From CAVQKZ01 sp963837325 (lineage in GTDB: Bacteria; Actinomycetota; Actinomycetes; Mycobacteriales; Jatrophihabitantaceae): a DNA stretch of 64,000 bases. How positions within the stretch are numbered: position 1 is the first letter of the stretch; each line of letters starts with the position of its first letter. A program made the translations under genes and the position numbers. Location: NCBI GenBank assembly GCA_963837325.1, contig CAWIMV010000001.1:620001-684000 (forward strand). Reading direction: 5' to 3'. The notes under the pieces are model-generated. The model was given only the letters and a program-made list of their open reading frames with translations, made no database searches and had not been told where the DNA came from. Positions 41,784-50,248 of the stretch are shown here, piece by piece.

Positions 41784-42929
41784 GTGGCTGAGGCTCCACG
41801 CGACTACTACGGCATGCTCGGGGTGCGCAGGGACGCAACGCCGGAAGAGATCAAGCGCGCCTATCGCAAGCTGGCGCGCGAGTTGCATCCCGACGTCAAC
41901 CCCAACCCGGCGGAGCAGGACCGGTTCAAGGCCGTGACGACCGCTTACGAGGTGCTGACCGACCCGGAGAAGCGCCGCATCGTCGATCTCGGCGGCGACC
42001 CGTTGGCCCAGGGCGCGGGCACGGCCGGAAATCCGTTCTCCGGCTTCGGCGGCGGCTTCGGTGACGTGTTCGAGGCGTTCTTCGGTGGTGCGGGCACGAT
42101 GGGCGGCGGACGGGGCCGCCGCAGTCGGGTGCGTCCGGGCGGCGACGCGCTGTTGCAGATCTCGCTGACCCTCGACGAGGCCGCCTTCGGTGTGCGGCGT
42201 GAGATCACGGTCGAGACCGCCGTCGTCTGCGACAAGTGTCAAGGCAGTGGCTGCGCGCCCGGCACCTCGCCCCGCACCTGCCAGACCTGTGGCGGTGCCG
42301 GCGAGATCCAGTCCGTCCAACGCTCCTTCCTCGGTCAGGTCATGACGACGCGGCCGTGTGTCGCCTGCGCCGGCACCGGTGAACAGATCCCCTCGCCGTG
42401 CCCGACCTGCGGCACCGAGGGACGGGTCCGAGCCCGCCGCACGATCACCGTCGACGTCCCGGCCGGCATCGAGGACGGCATGCGCATCCGGCTGTCCGGG
42501 CAGGGCGAGGTCGGTCCCGGCGGCGGGCCGGCCGGCGACCTGTACGTCGAGGTTTCCGAGCAGCCGCACGACACGTTCACCCGCGAGGGCGCCGACCTGC
42601 ACTGCACGATCACCCTGCCGATGACGTCGGCCGCGCTCGGCACCGATCTCGTCCTCACCACGCTCGACGGCGAGGAGAAGCTCGACATCCGCGCCGGCAC
42701 CCAGAGCGGCAGCGTGTTGACGTTGCGGGGCAAGGGCGTGCCGCGGCTGCGCAGCTCCGCGCGCGGTGATCTGCATGTGCACGTCGAGGTCCGCACTCCG
42801 ACCCGGCTGGACGACGCGCAGGAACGCCTGCTGCGCGAGTTCGCGGCCCAGCGAAACGAGGAGGTCGCGGTCGGCTCGAAAGGCGGCAGCCTGTTCGGCA
42901 AGGTCCGCGACGCGTTCGGCGGCCGCTGA
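41784..42929 (+). CDS. dnaJ: Chaperone DnaJ (DnaJ2 type)
   Basis: A 381-residue type I J-protein that stimulates DnaK. The J-domain HPD is at residues 35-37, followed by a Gly/Phe region (GFGGGFGDVFEAFFGG). Four zinc-finger repeats appear as CDKCQGSGC, CQTCGGAG, CVACAGTG and CPTCGTEG, and then the C-terminal substrate domain. Starts at GTG 41784 under a CIRCE operator and follows hrcA, so HrcA control is expected. Confidence 0.97.
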   Translation: MAEAPRDYYGMLGVRRDATPEEIKRAYRKLARELHPDVNPNPAEQDRFKAVTTAYEVLTDPEKRRIVDLGGDPLAQGAGTAGNPFSGFGGGFGDVFEAFFGGAGTMGGGRGRRSRVRPGGDALLQISLTLDEAAFGVRREITVETAVVCDKCQGSGCAPGTSPRTCQTCGGAGEIQSVQRSFLGQVMTTRPCVACAGTGEQIPSPCPTCGTEGRVRARRTITVDVPAGIEDGMRIRLSGQGEVGPGGGPAGDLYVEVSEQPHDTFTREGADLHCTITLPMTSAALGTDLVLTTLDGEEKLDIRAGTQSGSVLTLRGKGVPRLRSSARGDLHVHVEVRTPTRLDDAQERLLREFAAQRNEEVAVGSKGGSLFGKVRDAFGGR

Positions 42930-42944
42930 CCGCGGCTGCAGGCC

Positions 42945-43670
42945 ATGACGCTGCCTCTGTTCCTGCTCGATTCGCTGCCCGATGCCGATGCCTTCGTGCT
43001 GGGCGGTGACGAGGGGCGCCATGCGGCTCGGGTGCGTCGGCTGGGGGTCGGCGAGTTGCTGCGCGTGAGTGACGGCCGCGGCTCGGTGCTGGACTGCCGG
43101 GTGAGCGAGGTACTTCCGGACGGACTGCGGCTGGATGTGCTGGCCCGGCGCACCGAGCCGGAGCCGCAACCCCGGGTTGTCGTGGTGCAGGCGCTGCCGA
43201 AGGGCGACCGCGGCGAGTTGGCGGTGGCTATGCTGACTGAGCTGGGGGTCGACGAGATCGTGCCCTGGTCCGCCGGCCGGTCGATCGCGCAGTGGCGCGA
43301 CGCGCGGGGGGTCAAGGCGCTCGAGAAATGGCGGCGCGCAGCCAGCGAGGCCGCGAAGCAGAGCCGCCGCGTCCGGGTGCCCGCCGTCACGGAGTTGGCG
43401 ACCACGCCGCGGGTGGCTGACCGGCTGAGGGCGGCCGCCGGGCTGGTGCTGCACGAACAGGCGGCCGCGCCGCTTGCGAGCGTGCGGTTGCCTTCGAGCG
43501 GGGAACTCGTGGTGGTCGTCGGACCCGAAGGCGGGCTCACCGACGACGAGTTGGCCACGTTCGCCGAGGCCGGCGCGCGAGCGGTCCGGCTCGGCGAACC
43601 GGTGCTGCGTACGTCGACGGCCGGGGTCGCCGCGCTGGCCGCCCTGTCCCCGCTGCTCGGCCGCTGGTGA
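42945..43670 (+). CDS. rsmE: 16S rRNA (uracil-1498-N3)-methyltransferase
   Basis: A 241-residue SPOUT methyltransferase that modifies U1498 of 16S rRNA. The N-terminal PUA-like part has EGRHAARVRRLGVGEL. The knot is formed by VVVQALPKGDRGELAVAMLTELG, VVGPEGGLTDDELATFAEAG and LGEPVLRTSTAGVAALAAL. It follows dnaJ by 15 nt, the standard arrangement. Confidence 0.96.
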   Translation: MTLPLFLLDSLPDADAFVLGGDEGRHAARVRRLGVGELLRVSDGRGSVLDCRVSEVLPDGLRLDVLARRTEPEPQPRVVVVQALPKGDRGELAVAMLTELGVDEIVPWSAGRSIAQWRDARGVKALEKWRRAASEAAKQSRRVRVPAVTELATTPRVADRLRAAAGLVLHEQAAAPLASVRLPSSGELVVVVGPEGGLTDDELATFAEAGARAVRLGEPVLRTSTAGVAALAALSPLLGRW

Positions 43671-43675
43671 CCTCC

Positions 43676-43747
43676 GTTGAGTGACGTATCGCCATGATCA
43701 GAGACGGCAAAATCGCCGTCTCTGATCATGGCGATACGTCACTCAAC
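43676..43747. repeat. Long perfect inverted repeat after rsmE
   Basis: Arms of 33 bp (43676-43708 and 43715-43747) are perfectly complementary around the 6-nt loop AAAATC. The arm begins GTTGAGTGACGTATCGCC and contains GATCAGAGACGGC next to the loop. It lies 5 nt after the rsmE stop. A 33-bp perfect stem with no T-tract is far longer than a terminator needs. Confidence 0.9.
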
Positions 43748-43802
43748 CGGGGTGCGGGCGTCACTCAACCGGGGTGCGGGCGTCACTCAACGGGGGTGGG
43801 GG
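43737..43802. repeat. Three 22-bp tandem repeats
   Basis: Three units at 43737-43758, 43759-43780 and 43781-43802, each beginning CGTCACTCAAC and followed by a G-rich half. The first two are identical; the third has two or three changes. The first unit includes the last 11 bp of the preceding long inverted repeat, so the array probably arose by slippage or end duplication of that element. It ends 20 nt before the HIT gene. Confidence 0.88.
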
Positions 43803-43822
43803 CTAGCCAGTAACCTGCCGGC

Positions 43823-44161
43823 ATGGCTGCTGACTGCCTCTTCTGCTCGATCGTGGCCGGCGACGTCCCGGCCGACACGGTGTACGAGGACGACGACACG
43901 CTCGCGTTCAACGACGTCAACCCGCAGGCTCCAGTGCACGTCCTGGTGATCCCCAAGCAGCACATCGCCAACATTGCCGACCTGGGGGCCGACGCCAAGG
44001 CCAGCGCCGCCCTGTTGGCGGGAATTCGTGCCGTCGCCGACAGGCAGGGCCTCGGGGACTTCCGCACGGTGTTCAACACCGGCCCGGAGGTCGGGCAGAG
44101 CGTCTTCCACGTCCACGCCCACGTGCTTTCCGGCCGCCGGATGAGCTGGCCGCCCGGCTGA
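43823..44161 (+). CDS. HIT-family nucleotide-binding protein
   Basis: A 112-residue HIT (HINT-like) nucleotide hydrolase. CLFCSIVAGDVPADTVYEDDDTLAF gives the N-terminal pair of cysteines, and GQSVFHVHAHVLSGR the catalytic HxHxH triad. Length and motifs fit purine nucleoside phosphoramidases. It lies between rsmE and phoH in other actinobacteria too. Confidence 0.93.
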   Translation: MAADCLFCSIVAGDVPADTVYEDDDTLAFNDVNPQAPVHVLVIPKQHIANIADLGADAKASAALLAGIRAVADRQGLGDFRTVFNTGPEVGQSVFHVHAHVLSGRRMSWPPG

Positions 44162-44177
44162 TCCCGTCCCGAACCCT

Positions 44178-44225
44178 GATTGTGCAACTTCTGGTGCCCT
44201 CAGGGCCGCCAGAAGTTGCACAATC
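44178..44225. repeat. Palindromic intergenic repeat, copy 1
   Basis: GATTGTGCAACTTCTGG (44178-44194) and CCAGAAGTTGCACAATC (44209-44225) are perfect 17-bp arms around a 14-nt loop. It begins 16 nt after the HIT stop. The same palindrome recurs at 46098 and 53146. Confidence 0.9.
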
Positions 44226-44295
44226 GGGAGGCGGCCCTGGATTGGCAGTCGCCGGTACAGTGGGGTGGTCCACATTTCCGGCCAGAAAGCACCTC

Positions 44296-45339
44296 TTGTC
44301 CGATCCCACACGTAGCCCGGATCGCGTTTCCACTGTGATGGTCGTTCCCGGCGAGCAGGCGATGGTCGCCCTGCTTGGCTCGCGCGACGAACTGCTCCGC
44401 GTGATCGAGCGCAGTCTCGACAGCGACATCCACGTACGCGGCAATGAAATCACGATCACCGGGGCGCCGGCGGACAACGCGGTCGCGGTCCGCCTCTTCG
44501 AAGAACTCCTCGAATTGGTCAAGGCCGGGCAGAACCTCACGCCGGACGCCGTCAGCCGGGCACTCGGCATCCTGACCGCCGACTCCGGAGAGCGGCCGGC
44601 CGAGGTACTGAGCCTCAACATCCTTTCTCGCCGCGGCAAGAACATCCGTCCGAAGACCCTCAACCAGAAGCGCTACGTCGATGCCATCGACAAACACACC
44701 GTGGTCTTCGGGATCGGTCCGGCCGGCACCGGCAAGACCTACCTGGCCGTCGCCAAGGCGGTGCAGGCGCTGCAGGCCAAGCAGGTCACCCGCATCATCC
44801 TGACCCGGCCCGCGGTCGAGGCCGGCGAGCGGCTCGGCTTCCTGCCCGGCACGCTCTACGACAAGATCGACCCCTACCTGCGGCCTCTGCTCGATGCACT
44901 GCACGACATGGTCGACCCGGACTCGATTCCCCGCCTCACCCAGGCCGGCACGATCGAGGTCGCACCGCTGGCCTACATGCGCGGGCGCACCCTCAACGAC
45001 GCGTTCATCATTCTCGACGAGGCGCAGAACACCACCGCCGAGCAGATGAAGATGTTCCTCACCCGCCTCGGCTTCGGCTCCAAGATGGTCGTCACCGGCG
45101 ACATCACGCAGATCGACCTACCCGGCGACACCCGTAGCGGCCTCAAGATCGTCCGCGACATTCTCGGCGATCTCGACGACGTCCATTTCGCCAACCTCAC
45201 CAGCACCGACGTCGTGCGGCACCGCCTGGTCGGCGACATCGTCGAGGCGTACGAACGCTGGGACGCCACCGAAGCCGCCCAGGACACCTCGCACGGCCCC
45301 GGCCCGCGCCAACAACACCGCGCCAAGCCTCGGCGATAA
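44296..45339 (+). CDS. phoH: PhoH-family ATPase
   Basis: A 347-residue PhoH-like P-loop protein, thought to act in RNA metabolism with YbeY. Walker A is GPAGTGKTYLAVAKAVQAL, Walker B is DAFIILDEAQNTTAEQMKMFLTR, and the N-terminal KH-like part begins MVALLGSRDELLRVIERSL. I prefer TTG 44296, which gives the usual short lead before that segment; ATG 44338 is an alternative. The long upstream frame runs into the palindromic repeat and is not coding. ybeY lies downstream, as in most actinobacteria. Confidence 0.94.
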   Translation: MSDPTRSPDRVSTVMVVPGEQAMVALLGSRDELLRVIERSLDSDIHVRGNEITITGAPADNAVAVRLFEELLELVKAGQNLTPDAVSRALGILTADSGERPAEVLSLNILSRRGKNIRPKTLNQKRYVDAIDKHTVVFGIGPAGTGKTYLAVAKAVQALQAKQVTRIILTRPAVEAGERLGFLPGTLYDKIDPYLRPLLDALHDMVDPDSIPRLTQAGTIEVAPLAYMRGRTLNDAFIILDEAQNTTAEQMKMFLTRLGFGSKMVVTGDITQIDLPGDTRSGLKIVRDILGDLDDVHFANLTSTDVVRHRLVGDIVEAYERWDATEAAQDTSHGPGPRQQHRAKPRR

Positions 45340-45415
45340 GCCGGCTGAAGGGACCACGCGCGCGATGAGTAACCAGGAAGTGCCGGCGTGAGCGGCTTGA
45401 GTGGTGGCCAAGGAC

Positions 45416-45536
45416 GCGATGAGCGCTCGCGCGAAGAGCGCCTCGCCGAGCCGCAGGCTCGTGTGGCGCGAGAGATCCACCCGAGCGCCAGCGAGCGGTG
45501 GAGATCGAGGGACACCCCCGAGGCAGAATCAAATTG
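45416..45536. repeat. Intergenic repeat copy 2, ending at the TTG of ybeY
   Basis: This shares with 15060-15182 the 24-bp block at 45416-45439, GTGTGGCGCGA at 45461-45471 and CCCGAGCGCCAGCGAG at 45480-45495. The variable hairpin is CGAGCC-gca-GGCTCG (45447-45461): it differs in sequence from copy 1 but stays perfectly paired. The distance from the 24-bp block to the TTG is 118 nt here and 120 nt in copy 1. Confidence 0.75.
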
Positions 45537-46091
45537 AGTACCGAGATCAACAACGAGTCGGGCGCGGCCGTCGACGAGGTCGGGCTGGCCCAGCTCAGCC
45601 GGTTCGTGCTCGACGCGATAGGGATCAATCCGCTGGCCGAGCTGTCGATCGTGCTGCTCGATCCCGATGCCATGGCCGCGCTGCACATGCAGTGGATGGA
45701 GCTGCCCGGCCCCACCGACGTGATGGCCTTTCCTATGGACGGGTCCGACGGTCCGATCGAGCGCATCGACCCGTCCGCACCGCCGAGCACTGACGATGGC
45801 CTGGCCGCGGCCATGCTGGGCGATGTCGTGCTCTGCCCCGCCGTCGCGGCGGAGCAGGCTGTCGCCGCAGGTCATTCGGCCGAGGCCGAACTGCACCTGC
45901 TGTGCACCCACGGCATCTTGCACCTGCTCGGCTTCGACCACGGTGACGCCGACGAGGAGCGCGAGATGTTCCAGCTGCAGGCCCGGCTGCTGGCCGAGTG
46001 GCAGACCGCAAGCGGGCGGGGTCCGATCCGGGCGCCACTGCCGGGAACCGGCGGGGCGGTCCGCGACGCTGCGGGCGGCCGCCGTGGCTGA
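45534..46091 (+). CDS. ybeY: Endoribonuclease YbeY
   Basis: A 185-residue metal-dependent rRNA maturation nuclease. HGILHLLGFDHGDADEEREM carries the three zinc-binding His residues, and LPGPTDVMAFPMD is the second family motif. I chose TTG 45534 (MSTEINNESGAAVDE) since it matches the family N-terminus; the codons before it belong to repeat copy 2. Only GAGG, 12 nt upstream, resembles a ribosome site. The C-terminal 25 residues are a Gly/Arg-rich tail. Confidence 0.94.
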   Translation: MSTEINNESGAAVDEVGLAQLSRFVLDAIGINPLAELSIVLLDPDAMAALHMQWMELPGPTDVMAFPMDGSDGPIERIDPSAPPSTDDGLAAAMLGDVVLCPAVAAEQAVAAGHSAEAELHLLCTHGILHLLGFDHGDADEEREMFQLQARLLAEWQTASGRGPIRAPLPGTGGAVRDAAGGRRG

Positions 46092-46097
46092 TCCCGC

Positions 46098-46144
46098 CGA
46101 TCGTGCAACTTCCGGCGCCCTCAGGCCGCCAGAAGTTGCACAAT
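46098..46144. repeat. Palindromic intergenic repeat, copy 2
   Basis: GATCGTGCAACTTCCGG (46098-46114) and CCAGAAGTTGCACAATC (46128-46144), with two mismatches between arms. It starts 7 nt after the ybeY stop and ends 22 nt before the CNNM start. Confidence 0.88.
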
Positions 46145-46166
46145 CGGGGACGCTGAAGGGCTCACG

Positions 46167-47498
46167 ATGACCGGCGACGACGCGATCGCGCTCATCCTCG
46201 CAATCTGCCTGGTGCCGCTGGGCGGCCTGCTTGCCTGCGTCGACTCGGCGCTGGGCCGGGTCTCGGTGGCCCGGGTCGAGGAGTTCCTTCGCGAGGACCG
46301 ACCCGGCGCGCGCTCCCTCAGCGTCGTGGTCGCGGACCGAGCCCGCTACACGAACCTGCTGTTGATGCTGCGGATGACGTGCGAACTTACGGCCACCGTG
46401 CTCGTCTTCATCGTCGCCCGGTCGGAGTTCGGCACGCGCTGGTGGGTGCCGTTGTGCACGGTCGCCCTCATGGTGGTCGTCTGCTACGCCGTGATCGGCG
46501 TCGGCCCGCGCACGCTGGGCCGTCAGCACCCCAACCGGGTCGCCCTGGCCGGTGCCGGGGGAGTGCGAATGCTCGGCCGGGTGTTCGGCCCGCTGGCCTC
46601 CCTGCTGACCTTGCTCGGAAACGCCCTGACGCCGGGACGCGGGTTCCGCGATGGGCCGTTCTCGTCAGAGGTCGAGCTACGCGAGCTCGTCGACATGGCT
46701 GAGCAGCGGGGGGTGGTCGAGCACGGCGAGCGGGAGATGATCCAGTCCGTCTTCGAGCTCGGCGACACCATCGCCCGCGAGGTGATGGTGCCGCGCACCG
46801 AGGTCGTGTGGATCGAGCGCACCAAGAGCGTGCCTCAGGCGCTGGCTCTTGCCCTCCGCAGCGGCTTCTCGCGGATCCCGGTTGTCGGCGAGAACGCCGA
46901 TGACGTCGTGGGCGTGGCTTACCTCAAGGATCTCGCCCGCCGGGCCCAGGACTCCGAACACGCCCGCGGCACTCGCGTCGACGAGGTCATGCGCCCGGCG
47001 ACGTGCGTGCCGGAATCCAAACCGGTGGACGAGTTGCTGCGTGAGATGCAGGCCCACCGAACCCATATCGCGATCGTGATCGACGAATACGGCGGGACCG
47101 CCGGCCTGGTCACGATCGAGGACATCCTCGAGGAGATCGTCGGCGAGATCACCGACGAGTACGACGTCGAGCGCCCGCCGATCGAGCGTATCGACGCCGA
47201 CACCGTGCGTGTGACCGCACGGCTGGCGGTCGAGGACCTGTCCGACCTGTTCGGAGTCACGGTCCCGGATCGTGACGACGTCGAAACCGTCGGCGGCCTG
47301 CTGGCCGAATCGCTCGGCCGGGTGCCCATCCCCGGCGCGCGCACGTCGGCGTACGGCCTGGAACTCGTGGCCGAAAGTGCCGGCGGTCGGCGCAATCGCA
47401 TCGACACCGTGCTCGTGCGCAGGCTGCCCGATCAGGACGTCGACGCCGATGCCCGGGCCGCCCGCACCGCCCGGGCCGAAGAGGCCGAGCACGCGTGA
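46167..47498 (+). CDS. CNNM/CorC-type membrane protein with CBS domains
   Basis: A 443-residue protein of the hemolysin-C/CorC group, implicated in magnesium or cobalt efflux. The CNNM membrane domain covers residues 1-170, with four hydrophobic segments. A CBS pair follows (EVMVPRTEVVWIERTKSV and VDEVMRPATCVPESKPV), with HIAIVIDEYGGTAGLVTIEDILEEIVGEI and a CorC_HlyC C-terminal domain. It is the ortholog type of Rv2366c by position. The next gene overlaps by 4 nt. Confidence 0.94.
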   Translation: MTGDDAIALILAICLVPLGGLLACVDSALGRVSVARVEEFLREDRPGARSLSVVVADRARYTNLLLMLRMTCELTATVLVFIVARSEFGTRWWVPLCTVALMVVVCYAVIGVGPRTLGRQHPNRVALAGAGGVRMLGRVFGPLASLLTLLGNALTPGRGFRDGPFSSEVELRELVDMAEQRGVVEHGEREMIQSVFELGDTIAREVMVPRTEVVWIERTKSVPQALALALRSGFSRIPVVGENADDVVGVAYLKDLARRAQDSEHARGTRVDEVMRPATCVPESKPVDELLREMQAHRTHIAIVIDEYGGTAGLVTIEDILEEIVGEITDEYDVERPPIERIDADTVRVTARLAVEDLSDLFGVTVPDRDDVETVGGLLAESLGRVPIPGARTSAYGLELVAESAGGRRNRIDTVLVRRLPDQDVDADARAARTARAEEAEHA

Positions 47499-47824
47499 GC
47501 ACGCTGGACCCGGAAGACACCAAGCTGGTCACGCTCGCTCGTTCGGCCCGGGCCCGCACGGGGGCCAACCAGGGCGCCGCCGTGCGCGACGGCGACGGCC
47601 GGACCTACGTCGCGACCAGCGTGGCGCTGCCGTCGCTCGCCCTGTCGGCGCTGCAGGTGGCGGTGGCAATGGCCGTGTCGTCCGGCGCGCCTGGGCTCGA
47701 GGCGGCGGTCGTGCTCGCCGACCAGCCGACCGACGCCGCGGGAGTTGCCGCGGTCCGGGACGTCGCCCCGGATGCGCCGGTCTACGGGGCCGATCCCGCC
47801 GGCACGATCGTGGCGCGGCTGTAG
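47495..47824 (+). CDS. Cytidine-deaminase-like protein lacking zinc ligands
   Basis: A 109-residue protein with the size and strand/helix pattern of cytidine deaminase (LVTLARSARARTGANQGAAVRDGDGRTYV), in the position of Rv2365c between CNNM and era genes. The zinc-binding (C/H)AE and PCxxC motifs of active deaminases are missing and no cysteine is present, so catalysis is unlikely. It starts GTG within GTGA, overlapping the CNNM stop by 4 nt. Confidence 0.82.
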   Translation: MSTLDPEDTKLVTLARSARARTGANQGAAVRDGDGRTYVATSVALPSLALSALQVAVAMAVSSGAPGLEAAVVLADQPTDAAGVAAVRDVAPDAPVYGADPAGTIVARL

Positions 47825-47843
47825 CCGTCTGCCGGATGCTCGA

Positions 47844-47870
47844 CCGGCCCGGAACGAGGCACCGGGCCGG
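47844..47870. terminator. Hairpin between convergent genes
   Basis: CCGGCCCGG, 9-nt loop, CCGGGCCGG: perfect nine-base arms, lying 20 nt after the deaminase-like gene and about 40 nt from the end of the convergent S53 gene. No T-tract. Probably a shared terminator or RNA end. Confidence 0.55.
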
Positions 47871-47909
47871 ATGCCGCGCAGCAGCACCCGGCCCGGTTGC
47901 CCACAACCG

Positions 47910-49247
47910 CTAGCCGACCAGCGCCAAGGCCGGCACCAGGGCGTTTGCCTTGGGGCTACCGAGACCCGTGGCCGCGTCCCACCCCGGCGTGGCCGCGAAG
48001 CCCGGCACCGTCACGTCACCGTGGTAGGTGTTGTCACCGACCGTGATGTCGTGGAACAGCGCGCCGTAAATCTTCGACGACAGCGTGATCGTGTACAGCG
48101 CGGGGTTGATGAAGCCCACCCGGCCGTGGCGCAGTTGGTCGGCCAGTGCGATCAAGCCGGCCCATTGCGGCGAACCGGCACTGGTCCCGCCGAAGATGAA
48201 CACGGCACCCGGGCCGGCGCCGGCGCTGCTGAACACAGCCAGCACGCCGCCGTCGATTGCCGCGTTGTACGCGACATCGGGCACGCCACGCGTGGGCAGG
48301 TGCCGGGACCTCTGGTAGGCGGGGGTGCCGAACTTGACGGAGAATCCGCCGCCGCCGGCTGAGGCGAAGTCCGGCTCGTTCCACACGGTCTCGCCGTGGT
48401 AGGCGCCGGTCAGGCCATCGGCGTCGAGGATCGTTCCGCCCACGCCGGTGACGTTCGGGTCGGACGCCGGCGTGCTCGCCGCCTGGAAGAACGACGAGCC
48501 GTCGCACGTGGGCTGCGCCGCGCCCTGGTCACCGGATGAGGCGAGCAGCGTGATGTGCTTCTTCACCGCCTGGGCGAACAGCGCGGTCTGCTGCTTGAAG
48601 ATGGCCGGGTCCATGCACTGCTCGGCTTCGCCGAAGCTCTGCGAGATCACGTCAGCGGCGTTGTGGTCCACGACGTACTTCGTGGCCGACAGGATGTCGG
48701 CATCGTTGTTGCTCTTGGCGAGCACGAGCAGGATCTTCGCACCTGGGGCGATCGCGTGAGCCCATTCGATGTCGAGGGAGATCTCGCCCGCCCAGCCGAC
48801 CTGGTTGTCGTCGTTCGGGTCGAACGGCGTCAGGCCGTCCGGCGCGACGATATGCATATTCGGGGCCGGCAGTTCGAACGTGCTGCTGAACAGCGCCAGG
48901 TCGTCGGCTGCCGTGGGGCTCTGGAACGCGTCGACGATGGCGATCGTCTGACCCGCGCCGTTGAGGTGGGTGAGCTTGTCGACGCCGTACGCCGCCCTGA
49001 TCTGCGCCGGTGCGTAGCAGTGCAGTCCGCCGGGCGTCGGCTGTTGGCAGCTGAAGGTTGGCGGCGTCTGCGACTTCACGTGTCCTGCGAGGGTGTAGTG
49101 CGGGTGGGCACCGATCGCCGGGGTCAGGTGTCCGGCGGCGCGGGCGCGGGCAGTGGGTGTGCCGACGAGTGCTGTTGCGACCAGCGCCAGCACGGCGACC
49201 AGCGCGGCGATCAGCCGCGATCTGCGGTCGGTGAGTGAACGGACCAT
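47910..49247 (-). CDS. Secreted S53-family (sedolisin) serine peptidase
   Basis: A 445-residue exported acid serine-carboxyl peptidase. A signal peptide (RLIAALVAVLALVATALVG) ends near TARARAAG. The catalytic Glu and Asp are in EISLDIEWAHAI (ExxxD), the oxyanion region is VISQSFGEAE and the Ser is in GGTSAGSPQWAGL. The calcium-site end has GWDAATGLGSP. No large pro-kumamolisin domain is present, so activation differs from classical sedolisins. I chose ATG 49247; the upstream frame has no signal. It interrupts the otherwise conserved run between the deaminase-like gene and era. Confidence 0.9.
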   Translation of the reverse strand: MVRSLTDRRSRLIAALVAVLALVATALVGTPTARARAAGHLTPAIGAHPHYTLAGHVKSQTPPTFSCQQPTPGGLHCYAPAQIRAAYGVDKLTHLNGAGQTIAIVDAFQSPTAADDLALFSSTFELPAPNMHIVAPDGLTPFDPNDDNQVGWAGEISLDIEWAHAIAPGAKILLVLAKSNNDADILSATKYVVDHNAADVISQSFGEAEQCMDPAIFKQQTALFAQAVKKHITLLASSGDQGAAQPTCDGSSFFQAASTPASDPNVTGVGGTILDADGLTGAYHGETVWNEPDFASAGGGGFSVKFGTPAYQRSRHLPTRGVPDVAYNAAIDGGVLAVFSSAGAGPGAVFIFGGTSAGSPQWAGLIALADQLRHGRVGFINPALYTITLSSKIYGALFHDITVGDNTYHGDVTVPGFAATPGWDAATGLGSPKANALVPALALVG

Positions 49248-49436
49248 TCTGTTGGTTCCCCCGTCTCGGGCTCTTCGCGCGGCGGATCGCCGTGCGGGTC
49301 CGCCGGTCATCACCCGCCGGGCCGACGGCAGAATACTGAAACTTGTGCTTAACGAGAGTTAAGTCCCGGTTATCGCCCACCGTCGGGCTTGCGAGGGTTA
49401 GGAGGTCTGCGACGTGTGGTGACTGCCCTCGTGCGG
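49248..49436. promoter_or_regulatory. Upstream region of the S53 gene with a perfect dyad
   Basis: This 189-nt gap has no gene. CTTAAC-GAGA-GTTAAG (49348-49363) is a perfect dyad about 100 nt before the S53 start. TATTCT on the reverse strand (49335-49330) is a possible -10, with the dyad in or just above the -35 region. That suits an operator, but no clear -35 hexamer is present. Confidence 0.4.
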
Positions 49437-50201
49437 TCAGCGGCTGCGCATGCGCGGCAACGCATCGATCACGGCGCGCCAGGGAGCTGCGGCCGGGTCG
49501 ATTGATGTGAAGTGATCTCCCTTGGTCTCACGCAACGTCGCGGTGCCGCCGGCCTCATTCGCGGCGGCGACGTAGGCAGCGCTCTGGGCGAACGGCACGT
49601 CGCGATCGGCCCGCGAGTGCACGCACAACACCGGCGCGGCCAGCGGTACTTGCTGGATCGGGTCGGCTGCGGCGTAGCGCTGGGGTACCTGGTCCGGTGC
49701 GCCGCCGAGGAGGTCCAGCACCGCCGTGCCGCCCACGCCGGTGGCCGCGGCAGTGCGCAGGTCGAGCACGCCGGCCTGCGCGACCGCCGCGTGAACCTGC
49801 ACGACCGGGGCGGCGCCGGGCGCCTTGGCCGGCAGCGTCGAGCGGCCCGCGGCCCAGACGGCGAGGTGCCCGCCCGCGGAGTGGCCGATCGCCGTCACGT
49901 GGCTGGTGTCCACGTCGAGCGTGGCGAGATGGTCGATGCCCGCGGCCACATCGGCCAGCGTGGCCGGCCAGCCGCCGCCGTTGCCGACCCGCCGGTACTC
50001 CAGGTTCCAGGCGTGGTAACCGCGTCGAGCCAGGTCGGCGGCGAGCGGGGCGCCGAGGCTCAGGTCGTAGGCGGCGCGCCAGAACCCGCCGTGAATGACC
50101 ACCACCGTCCCGCTCTGGCCGGCGCTGGTCGGGCAGTACAAATCGCCGAACTGCACCGCCGTCGAACCGTAGGCATGGCGGACGGCACCGGAAGGGGTCA
50201 C
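49437..50201 (-). CDS. Alpha/beta hydrolase (esterase/kynurenine-formamidase-like)
   Basis: A 254-residue hydrolase. The oxyanion motif is VVIHGGFWRAAYD, the nucleophile Ser is in IGHSAGGHLAVW, the acid is near VHSRADRDVPFAQS and the His is in KGDHFTSIDP. HGGFW plus GHSAGGH is typical of the esterase and arylformamidase-like group. No signal peptide is visible. The gene starts at GTG 50201, 47 nt from the divergent era. Confidence 0.9.
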   Translation of the reverse strand: MTPSGAVRHAYGSTAVQFGDLYCPTSAGQSGTVVVIHGGFWRAAYDLSLGAPLAADLARRGYHAWNLEYRRVGNGGGWPATLADVAAGIDHLATLDVDTSHVTAIGHSAGGHLAVWAAGRSTLPAKAPGAAPVVQVHAAVAQAGVLDLRTAAATGVGGTAVLDLLGGAPDQVPQRYAAADPIQQVPLAAPVLCVHSRADRDVPFAQSAAYVAAANEAGGTATLRETKGDHFTSIDPAAAPWRAVIDALPRMRSR

Positions 50202-50248
50202 TGCTGCAGTGTGGCAAAGCCGTGTGACTGGGGTGCGAGGATGGATGA

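Noticed and set aside
41148..43454. 768-codon reverse frame across hrcA, dnaJ and rsmE
   Set aside because: It spans three genes with strong family motifs on the forward strand, and its own sequence is compositionally biased and domain-free.
43737..43802. CRISPR array
   Set aside because: The three 22-bp units are directly adjacent with no spacers, and no cas genes are present.
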